In this document: one piece after another, positions 55,269 through 64,000 of the stretch
Layout: the number at the start of each line of letters is the position of its first letter
How positions within the stretch are numbered: position 1 is the stretch's first letter
Assembly: GCA_963575645.1 (NCBI GenBank)
Contig: OY754469.1
Span: 37,468,753-37,532,752, forward strand
Direction: 5' to 3'
DNA length: 64,000 nt
DNA from: Xanthostigma xanthostigma
Lineage: Eukaryota > Arthropoda > Insecta > Raphidioptera > Raphidiidae
Position numbers and translations under genes: made by a program
The notes under the pieces: generated by a model
Database searches by the model: none
What the model saw: the letters and a program-made list of their open reading frames with translations, nothing else
Told to the model about the DNA's origin: nothing

Positions 55269-56477
55269 TTTAATTTTATAATTCCAACCCACAAGTAGGG
55301 AATGGTACTAGTTTAGGTCAAATATCACTTTTCAGAATTTTACAATATCTTTTCGTTTTGAGCTCCCCTGAATCCATAAAACATATTTTTTGGAAATATT
55401 CTGTGCGTCTGTAAGTCAACATACAGGTCAAACCGTTTGTCTGTGTCTGTTTGTCTGTGAGCACGATACAGGCCAAACGGATGAGTGTATTGAAACCAAA
55501 TTTTGGGAGGATGTTTGATATACAAATATAAAGGGCCCCATTGTTTTAGGGGAAAATCGGCGCATGCATAGAAAAGAAATATGCTATAACGGTGTTTCTT
55601 ATATAGCAATGGTATAGGCACTTTTCTTAAAGGCTTATGATTCTATTTATTTTTTCAAGAAAGTTTCGTTAAAACACATTTTTTCTAAACATAATAGTCT
55701 CGGAAATATTTTGAAAATTAAAAAAAATTCAGCTGTTTTTTTTTGTAGATCTCTCAGAAATAAACTAGTGAATAAGCATGTTTTGATTAATTTTTACATG
55801 ACGTGCAACATATTATGTAGGTATCCATGGCAACGAATAGCAAATATCATATTGTACCCGTGTCACTTAACGCAATATCATCAATTTTATTTTCTTGATA
55901 ATACTACTTATATCAAATGTCAACATTTTTGAAGTTGGAATGGTCCCGTCGCCTAATTGGTTGGAATATTTTGTACGTAACTGTTCGACGTCTGGTCGGC
56001 CATTATGATGCACTGCGGCACAATGTGTCATATTAGAAGTTATAACTAAAAGTTTCAATTTATTATATAAAAACCATGCCAATGATTTCTTTTAACAATT
56101 CTATTTTTTTTTTTAATTACGCCGTTCTGTCGATTTTCGACAGAGTCAGTCTCAGCACTAAACATGTTTGCGAGCAGAATGCAAGCACAGAAAGTCAATA
56201 AACATACTTTAATAGAATTATTCACATATATCATAAAACAGGATGGCAAAAACCCGTGGTTTATTTCTTCTTAAACTGAAAGTTTTGGCACAATATTCGT
56301 CGTATATCACAAATAATCCGCCATTATTGCAGCTCTGTTCCTTAAATGTTTGTTGATTTAATGGGTAAATAATAGACTTTTAAAAAGATAGGTCAGTGTG
56401 ACTGTAACCCTCTCACCGAAGGTTTTGAAAATCGAAATTTATATTATCTAATATATTAAATTACATTTCATGAAATA
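55269..56477. other. AT-rich stretch with dispersed-repeat fragments
   Basis: 55902-55965 (TCAACATTTTTGAAGTTGGA, ATGGTCCCGTCGCC) has an inverted relative at 63160-63205. 55985-56035 (TTCGACGTCTGGTCGGCCAT, GCGGCACAATGTGTCATATT) is related to 12920-12975 and, inverted, to 24310-24350. No gene. Confidence 0.45.
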
Positions 56478-56870
56478 TATACAGTAGAACCTCTTTATGT
56501 CGAATCTCGATTAGACGCTGAAGACCTCAGCTGTTGAGCGTCTATAATTCACAATATCTCTCGCTCTCTCGAATCTCGATAAGTCGAAAATCTCCAAAAC
56601 TCTAAAAAATGTTTTGTTCCCTTCCCAAATCCCAAAACCTCCATTACTCGAAATCTTAAGGTTGAAATATTCAGTGAGTCCGTACAAGCCATTTCAGTAC
56701 AAATTTTCTCTCCATAACTCGAATTAGACCTCTGTAACTCGAACATAGCAACTCAAATTTAGTTATAATGAATCTTAACCTCGATATTATCTTACAAAAC
56801 CAGCCTAAGTCAAAATCCTTCTTAACTCGAAAACTCTATAACTCGAATTTTTTGGCGTCTCCCTTGAAGT
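56478..56870. repeat. AACTCGAA-rich relic of a pogo-like element
   Basis: It begins ACAGTAGAACCTCTTTATGT, and variants of CTCGAATCTCGAT, AACTCGAA and CTCTATAACTCGAA recur about eight times. CAGTAGA.CCTCT.TA ends and internal repeats of the end are typical of pogo-group elements; a clear right end is missing. Confidence 0.4.
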
Positions 56871-58468
56871 CCCACTTACAGCCGTTCTTTTGTAAAAACA
56901 CCAATTAATTATTATTAGTAGTGATTTCGCTAACTGCACAAATTAAGTTTGTTGATGATTGTTTTGTTCCGCGCAAAACGGACAACTTATAAAATCATTT
57001 CGGTGTCTGTCCGTCCGTCTGTCACAGGCTATTTTCTGTGAAACTATTTGCCGTAAACTTTTTTATTTGGCACACGGTTAAAGTATGGTGACCCAAATAC
57101 AGGCGTTGAATTTTAATTTTGGAATTTAATTTTAGGGGTTAAATAAAAAAAAAATTCAAGGGTGTCAAAGCTTATTGAGGCACGAATTCAACAATATACA
57201 TTGAACCGCTGTTATAAACAAGATAATCTCGAGAACTGTTATTTTTAAAGTCGGTTCTTTTTCAGTAACAGTATAGATAACTGTTACTGTCATTTTGTCC
57301 TGCCACTGCACTGTTTTAGAACGATTCAAGAATTCTCATAAACCCGAGACGTCTCGTCGTCTCAATGAATTTTTTCCGTCAAGCGGAGTGTCGGCTCGAG
57401 CGACTGACAGACTTCCAGAAGTGAGGACGGGACAGGAATGCAAACAACAGCGAATATTATACAGTCACGTGACTGGGTATACGACAAGGGAACGACAGAA
57501 CAACAAGTTTGGAATTGCATCACACGTTTAGAGGTATCTTAAAGGACTTAAAAGATACCTAGATAGAATGACGTTACCTCATTCCATAATAATATGACGT
57601 GTTCGAGATAGACGCTCGACAGCGAAATGTTTGAAAATATACGACCGGTTTTATATACTCGGCTTATGTCCATATTCACGAAACACTATTAAAGATAGAA
57701 GTTACTAATCTTGTAACTCTTTAGAATAAAATTTACTTTCAATTCACCAAGCTAAATATCAGGTAGAAAAGTTCGTTAAAGAATAAATATACACTGCACT
57801 ATACTCCTTGCTCTTTTTGTTGAATATTTTGACTTCACCCAAAAACCCGACCAATGGCGTTTCATAAAATAATAATGTATTATCCTAACCCAGTTGCACA
57901 CAAAACTTCTACTAGCTTTAATGTTTTACAACTATATAAAAGGTTAATAAACAACACATAAATAAATTCACAAGAGCAAACTGTAAGCATAATATTCGAC
58001 GTTTATGGGTTAGGTATTATGATCTACGTGGCAGCCATTATTATTTTATCAGGCGAATAAATATGTATACGTACCTTGGAAGTAAGACAGAATAGATTTA
58101 TCAATAAATAAAATTATCGATAATTATGATTGGTGAATTGAATTATCGCTATTTAGAACAAATGAACCGAATAAATAACTACTTACGTTCGGTAAATATG
58201 GCCATTAAACAATCTGAATTTAATTTAAAAGCTTATAAACATATTACTATGTGAAAATAGGCAAGAAAGCGAAGAGAAGTGCTTTTTAATCTGTATAAAA
58301 ATTGTTTTGACACATTCTAATATCCGAAATTTCTTCTCTCTCTTTGAAGACAAGTGTCGACCTGATCTGACTTTAATTAAGCAAACTCCAAGTTAACGAT
58401 GTGGTTTGATTGAAAATGTAACGAAACGTTGCAATATACTTTTAACCGGCTGTAGAACATTAAGTGAA
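56871..58468. other. AT-rich stretch, nothing recognised
   Basis: 57005-57075 is a common interspersed-repeat phrase (GTCTGTCCGTCCGTCTGTCA ... TTTGGCACACGG). A 78-codon frame at 57295-57531 has no recognised domain. Confidence 0.35.
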
Positions 58469-58535
58469 GGTGGCGGTGAGGTAGTGGTTGTCGTATCCTA
58501 AAAATCGTAAGTTCGATACCGGCTGTCGATGTCAT
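58469..58535 (+). pseudogene. tRNA-like SINE head (weak)
   Basis: GGTGAGGTAGTGGTTGTCG resembles an A box and AAGTTCGATACC (58509-58520) a B box, about 27 bases apart. The cloverleaf is incomplete. No body or tail of a SINE is recognised. Confidence 0.4.
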
Positions 58536-59284
58536 TATTACTATTTTTTTGACAATTATACCAGTTTTACTTCTGTAGTGTGTAGTGTAAAATAAACCGT
58601 CTCTTTTTTTTAAATATCTTCGGATCACTGAACCGGTTTGTTTTTCAACATCCAACCAGATTTAGTACAGCAAAACAAACCATGTGATCGTATTATGTGG
58701 TTACATTTTTAAGTTATCAAAGAAGAAACATTTAACAACACACACACACTAATACACACATAATCAGAAAATGGCCTCCTATTCTGACTCCTAGGGTAAA
58801 ACGTGAAAACCCATTAATACTCCGAAAAAAAGTTTCGAAAAGAATCAAATACTTACCCACCATAATAGGAGTAGGGAGGAAAAAAACCAACGAGACACAT
58901 ATAACATCCTGATGGGGTATTTTTAGTCTGGAAGCCCCTGGAATTTTGTCAGCCCAGCCACCCTTTAGCTACTCTATTGAGAATAGAACACGTTGCGGTA
59001 TTTGCATTATACATAGAATAGTTATATATTCATAAATAACACAAATAGCTCAGCTGAACATAATGCGGTGCCGCTGACCCCCGGTCTCAGACGATCCCCG
59101 ATCTCCCCGTTTCCGCATTCAATCTTACATACATCACACAGTAGACTGGAACACCATAATATACAAACATAACAACACAACAGCATTGTTGTATGGCCGG
59201 GATAGCTTGTCCTGGAATGCCGGGACACTGGAATAAGGAATTCATACAAGGAGATATTAGGTACGGATCTATATGTCGCAGCAA
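58536..59284. other. AT-rich stretch, nothing recognised
   Basis: A short (CACACA)n tract at 58738-58750. Minus-strand frames at 59022-59350 have no domain and end at the array border. Confidence 0.4.
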
Positions 59285-60975
59285 AATTGTAAATTTAGTC
59301 GCTTTATAAAGCAGCGAGCCGTTTAATAAAATAGCGCTGTTTTGTAACAAAGCTAACTAACGTTCAGCCGTTTTATAAATCGCTAGTTTGAATGACGTTT
59401 CACGTTTTACAATACAATTAGCCGTTTTACAAAGCGGCTAGTCGTTTTAAAAAATAGCACAGTTTTGTAACAAAGCTGACTAAAGTTCAGTCGTTTTATA
59501 AAGAGGTTGAATTAAGAACCGCCAAATTGAGTGACGTCTGACGTTTTACAATACAATTAGCCGTTTTACAAAGCGGCTAGTCGTTTTAAAAACTAGATCA
59601 GTTTTGTAACAAAGCTGACTAAAGTTCAGTCGTTTTATAAAGAAGTTGAATTAAAAACCGCCAAATTGAATGACGTCTGACGTTTTACGTTTTACAATGC
59701 AATTAGCCGTTTTACAAAGCGACTAGTCGTTTTAAAAATAGCACAGTTTTATAACAAAGCTAACTAAAATTCAGTCGTCTTATAAAAAGGTTGAATTAAG
59801 AACCGCCAAATTGAATGACGTCAGACGTTTTACAATACAATTAGCCGTTTTACAAAGCGGCTAGTCGTTTTAAAAAATAGCACAGTTTTGTAACAAAACT
59901 AACTAAAGTTCAGTCGTTTTATAAAGAGGTTAAATCGAGAACCGCCAAATTGAATGACGTCTGACGTTTTACGTTTTACAATGCAATTAGCCGTTTTACA
60001 AAGCGGCTAGTCGTTTTAAAAAATAGCACAGTTTTGTAACAAATCTAACTAAAGTTCAGTCGTTTTATAAAGAGGTTGAATTAAGAACCGCCAAATTGAA
60101 TGACGTCTGACGTTTTACAATACAATTAGCCGTTTTACAAAGCCGCTAGTTGTTTTAAAAAATAGCACAGTTTTGTAACAAATGCTAACAAGTTCAGTCG
60201 TCTTATAAAGAGGTTAAATCGAGAACCGCCAAATTGAATGACGTTTCACGTTTTACAATACAATTAGCCGTTTGACAAAGCGGCTAGTCGTTTTAAAAAA
60301 TAGCACAGTTTTGTAACAAATCTAACTAAAGTTCAGTCGTTTTATTAAGAGGTTGAATTAAGAACCGCCAAATTGAATGACGTCTGACGTTTTACAATAC
60401 AATTAGCCGTTTTACAAAGCCGCTAGTTGTTTTAAAAAATAGCACAGTTTTGTAACAAATGCTAACAAGTTCAGTCGTCTTATAAAGAGGTTAAATCGAG
60501 AACCGCCAAATTGAATGACGTTTCACGTTTTACAATACAATTAGCCGTTTTACAAAGCGGCTAGTCGTTTTAAAAAATAGCACAATTTTGTAACAAAGCT
60601 AACTAAAGTTCAGTAGTTTTATAAAGAGGTTGATTTAAGAAACGCCAAATTGAATGACGTCTGACGTTTTGCAATACAATTAGCCGTTTTACAAAGCGAC
60701 TATAGTCGTTTTAAAAAATAGCAGTTTTGTAATAAAGTTAACGAAGGTTTAGTCGTTTTATAAAGAAGCTGAGCCAAGCCAAATTGATTGACATTTCACA
60801 TTTTACAATACGGCTGCGGTCTAAAAATTAGCCGTTTTACAAAGCGGCTGGTTATTTTATAAAACAGGGCTGTTTTGTAAAAAAGCTAATTAGCGTTCAG
60901 TTGTTTTATAAAGAGGTTGAATCAAGAACCGCCAAATTGAATGATGTTTCACGTTTTACAATACGGCTGGTCCAA
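59285..60975 (+). repeat. Tandem array B, 12 copies of a ~140-bp unit
   Basis: CAGTTTTGTAACAAA or a close variant recurs at about 59338, 59460, 59600, 59744, 59882, 60029, 60168, 60306, 60445, 60583, 60723 and 60870 (most spacings 138-147). Each unit holds AACTAAAGTTCAGTCG, TTTTATAAAGAGG, GAACCGCCAAATTGAATGAC and TTAGCCGTTTTACAAAGCGG. The dimer 60029-60305 is repeated at 60306-60582 with two differences that I can see (60345 region and 60271 region), a young higher-order duplication. The last two units, near 60789 and 60942, are closer to array A in sequence (for example TTTTACAATACGGCTG). Confidence 0.92.
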
Positions 60976-61130
60976 AAAATTGAACCTCCTTCAAAAAAAG
61001 CCATTAAACGGAGGAAAATAATACTCTAAATCTATATTTATTAAATTTATTGGCGCCGACCCCAAAATGTTACTATTTTCTTCCTTTTAGTGGCTTGTTT
61101 GACGGAGGTTTATTATTTTTTTAATTTTTT
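60976..61130. mobile_element. MITE abutting array B
   Basis: 60976-61020 (AAATTGAACCTCC, CCATTAAACGGAGG) and 61075-61128 (CTTTTAGTGGCTTG, GACGGAGGTTTATT) are imperfect inverted arms around an AT-rich loop. It starts within a few bases of the array end. Confidence 0.5.
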
Positions 61131-61651
61131 TAAAAGGCGCAGAACTGTCTGAATATAAATTTGAAAGAAGGGACGCCCGGGCAAAGAATATATACGTCGG
61201 CTTGTAAATATATAAAATGGACAAAAGATTGAAACACTATGCGCAGACAGCCCCAAAAAAATGTAAATTAGTCTTATTGAAAATATATTCGATAGTTCAG
61301 CAATATTTTCAAACGGCTTGCAAATCGTACAGCTGGCCATCGCAAATAATGGTGATGTAAAAAGGTCACGAGAACATTCACCTAACAACTTGACAATATT
61401 CGCACTTTGAACTTTGATCTCTGCCGTTACAAGGTGTATGGACAACAGTACATCAGTTGAAAGTTGATCATTTTATTGTCTATACGCCTATTGAGCATCG
61501 TCGCTGGCGCCGCTCTGTTGGAAAAATAGTGCGGTACTGGATTAAAACAATGTTTTATAATCAAAACTAAGTATGCACAACTTCAATAAAAAAATAGTAT
61601 ATTACATCACAAGGGCCGAGATTTCAACTTTTAAGGCCCGTGTGGTATAAA
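61131..61651. other. AT-rich stretch, nothing recognised
   Basis: A 110-codon frame on the minus strand (61113-61445) has no domain and starts inside the MITE-like repeat at its C-terminal end. No gene is called. Confidence 0.35.
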
Positions 61652-62335
61652 CGATTTTTCTTCATATCCGCTCGAAAGTACGTACTTTCGTCAGCACGGA
61701 CGAAAGATTGGCATTTACTCCTAGTGAGAACGGCGGGAGGAAAAAATTTCTCATGCGTATTTATACTCGTAACTAGGGTTACCGCTGTCATTGAATATAT
61801 ATATAATAAATAACAGGGAGGAAATGTCAAAGTTTCGTCCCTGCTATGGGCTATGTGCACGGAGGCGGAGTTACAAATTTTTCGATGCGAGCGTTTGTGG
61901 TGAGCACTAGGGGAAACTTCGAACTCCAATTTTCCGTATGTCAGTGAGCAATGTTTATTAAAAGTGAAAATAATTATAATTTTATGAAGTTTTTCAATTA
62001 CAAAGAAAACATAGGAAAACTAAGCGATCTGGAAATGCTTGTTGTGTTCCGGGCTGTTGCGCTGATGGCGAGTTAAGTAAAATAAAGATCATTGGCGCCC
62101 TAATTTGACGTTCCGCTGTAAGTGTAAACAAATTAACATCAGTTTTCCTTATTACAATATTTTTTTTTTGACACATCATGGCCAACTAAAGTTTTTGACT
62201 TATCACCATAGAAACATGTCGCGATTTCCATAAAAAGTTAGTTCAATAATTCTCTATTACCCACTAGCGGCGCTAATAGGCTTCGTGCACACAGCCTATA
62301 AGGGACGAAAGTACGTACTTTCGATCGAGGTATGA
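61652..62335. repeat. Element with GAAAGTACGTACTTTCG ends, copy 3
   Basis: Left end TTCTTCATATCCGCTCGAAA, then the palindrome GAAAGTACGTACTTTCG; right end GAAAGTACGTACTTTCGATC, then GAGGTATGAAAAA. It is 684 bp, twice the size of the copies at 31971 and 51709, and the interior is unrelated. Frames at 61624-62185 have no domain. Confidence 0.6.
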
Positions 62336-63313
62336 AAAAAAAATATAAACACCCGCACAAGAATCCTTTAAAAAGAAACAAAATATAATATGTCTTGTAC
62401 GAACCTACTGGTACAAGACAATGTTATATTTCTTTTGACGCGTTATGAAAAATATGAGATTGAATTTTTATGACGTATGTAACATCAAAATTAGCAAGAA
62501 GGTACCGACTGTAACATCGCTAAGACGTATGCCTTGGACATTTTGTTTAACTATTTTGATTTTACGCACGTCTACCAAACATTCAAAAGATAACGCAGCG
62601 ATCGAAAATGTAAAATACTGTACATGACAGATATCAGGTGATGTTTAATTTTAAGTGTCTTAAATTTTAGCAGCGATTCACCCTGCGTCATCAACGAGTC
62701 GCTGTCAATTTAAGGTCAAAATTATAATAACGACTATTTCAAAGTATGCGAGAGAGTACACCAGGGTTAAACGGATAACCCTGTACGAGAATGAAAGAAA
62801 ATACAGTGTAGCAAGGTCTTGAGCTTGACGACACCATGTAGAGGGTTAAACTGTGGTGCAATTACGTTTATTGACCTATTTCATCCCTCTATAGCAACCC
62901 CTTTACTCGTTCAATTGTTACTCGTTCTATACGTCTCTCTGAAATGAATTTATTCTTGAGAACGGTAAATAAGAAAGTTTCGTAATGACACTTTGATATA
63001 TTTCTTTTTGCACTGTCTCCCATAAAATAGTTGCTTTACATACACCTATAGATCGATAAATAGTAATTTATTTGCAATGCCAATTAAATTGAATGCAAAA
63101 AGTCAGAATTACAAAACTAAAATATCAATATAAAAATTCACAATATATATAAAAAATTCCAGCCAACAGGGCGACGGGACCATTCCAACTTCAAAAATGT
63201 TGACGTTTTATTATAATAAAGAAAAATAAAATTTCTGATTATCGTGTGAGGTAACGCGGGTAATGGCTAGTATTTAATATGATATTAACTATTCGTTACC
63301 TACATATATTATT
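62336..63313. other. AT-rich stretch with one dispersed fragment
   Basis: 62383-62420 has a hairpin (TGTCTTGTACGAAC...GGTACAAGACA). 63160-63205 is the inverted relative of 55902-55965. No gene is supported. Confidence 0.4.
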
Positions 63314-64000
63314 AACTAATAAACAATGAGAAAGATTTAATAAATACTTGCAATATTATATACGAAATCAATCTGAAGAAATCCAATTGCAGTATAATTA
63401 TTTCACTGAAATAGTGAAAGCATAATAATATTAAACGAATATTATCGTCATAATATTTTTTTAGAAGGCTTATATATAAGAAAAATTTAAATGTCACTGT
63501 CGGGACTTGAACCCGAAACAACCAATTTCGCGTTGGCTGAGTTGCATTACTCTACAGTGCCCACGACAGTTAATTCATGATTTCTCTTATATATAACACA
63601 ATGCACCGCAGAATCCACTACCTGCGAGAGCTAATAATTTTAATAACAACACTACAAGAGTGTTGACTTTCTCTAATTAGCCGGACATGCTGATGTAACT
63701 AATAAACAATGAGAAAGATTTAATAAATACTTGCAATATTATATACGAAATCAATCTGAAGAAATCCAATTGCAGTATAATTATTTATATATAAGCCTTC
63801 TAAAAAAATATTATGACGATAATATTCGTTTAATATTATTATGCTTTCACTATTTCAGTGAAATAATTATACTGCAATTGGATTTCTTCAGATTGATTTC
63901 GTATATAATATTGCAAGTATTTATTAAATCTTTCTCATTGTTTATTAGTTACATCAGCATGTCCGGCTAATTAGAGAAAGTCAACACTCTTGTAGTGTTG
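63314..64000. repeat. Nested palindrome of blocks A-B-(tRNA-like)-C-A-B'-A'-C'
   Basis: Block A (90 bp) is at 63314-63403, again at 63697-63786, and inverted at 63861-63950. Block B (75 bp) is at 63404-63478 and inverted at 63786-63860. Block C (50 bp) is at 63647-63696 and inverted at 63951-64000, the window edge. Hence C-A (63647-63786) pairs with A'-C' (63861-64000) around an inverted B. The frames 63312-63521 and 63731-63970 have near-identical peptides only because of this. The copies are close to identical, so the arrangement is recent. It continues beyond the window. Confidence 0.9.
63492..63561 (-). pseudogene. tRNA-like cloverleaf inside the nested palindrome
   Basis: On the minus strand the 70 bases fold as acceptor 7 bp (one G-A mismatch), D stem GAGT/ACTC, anticodon stem GCCAA/TTGGT (one G-T pair), variable 4 nt, and T arm TCGGG-TTCAAGT-CCCGA. 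The anticodon loop is CGCGAAA, so position 33 is G rather than the universal T, and the D loop lacks GG. It is thus unlikely to be a working tRNA, yet all four stems are kept. An imperfect inverted pair (63470-63502 and 63564-63597; TATATATAAG...ACTGTCG) extends the acceptor stem on the outside. Confidence 0.6.

Noticed and set aside
63312..63970. Two frames with the same hydrophobic peptide, as a duplicated membrane protein
   Set aside because: They are the two inverted copies of blocks A and B in the palindrome.

Overview
This window is AT-rich, non-bacterial nuclear DNA, most likely from an insect. It contains a Penelope-like retroelement, a mariner relic, 3' ends of non-LTR retrotransposons, tRNA-derived SINE sequence, and LTR promoters with the arthropod TATA + TCAGT initiator layout. 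The order cannot be determined from the sequence. I recognise no host protein-coding gene. Nearly every reading frame above 60 codons is a chance frame or the shadow of a repeat; the exceptions are transposon remnants.

Layout. 1-11.3 kb: foldback elements, one solo LTR (791-1256), small TIR elements (8.07-8.96 kb, 9.84-10.28 kb) and relics of common interspersed repeats. 11.35-12.38 kb: a 9-copy tandem array (~118 bp unit). 12.8-22.3 kb: a mariner transposase relic with an internal deletion (15.8-16.6 kb), and a LINE 3' end split by a palindromic element (20.4-21.9 kb). 25-30.3 kb: a perfect 28-bp palindrome, two solo LTRs of one family in opposite orientation, and a SINE whose right target-site duplication was split by one of the LTRs. 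31-36 kb: a tRNA-Gln-like relic, a palindromic Penelope-derived terminus and a truncated second SINE copy. 36.57-39.94 kb: the best preserved gene, a Penelope-like element (reverse transcriptase + GIY-YIG endonuclease) with 763-bp inverted terminal copies and a 14-bp target duplication. 41.5-43.1 kb: two copies of one TIR element, one carrying a TTAA-flanked insert and the other a hAT-like insert. 44.7-50.3 kb: a LINE 3' end, a triple tandem repeat and repeat relics with tRNA-like pieces. 52.05-53.70 kb: a TA-flanked 1.65-kb element with G-rich TIRs. 54.8-55.3 kb: a second hAT-like insertion. 59.3-61 kb: a second tandem array (~140 bp unit), which is a diverged, inverted relative of the array at 11.4 kb. 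63.3-64 kb: a nested palindrome holding a well-folded tRNA-like sequence; it runs off the window edge.

How it fits together. The window reads as a layered record of transposition rather than a gene neighbourhood. Several layers can be ordered because one element sits inside another, or because an empty site survives in a second copy. Recurrent themes are inverted termini with hammerhead-like motifs (CTGAAGA...GAAACG) of Penelope type, tRNA-like sequences next to palindromes, and satellite arrays of one family at two places.
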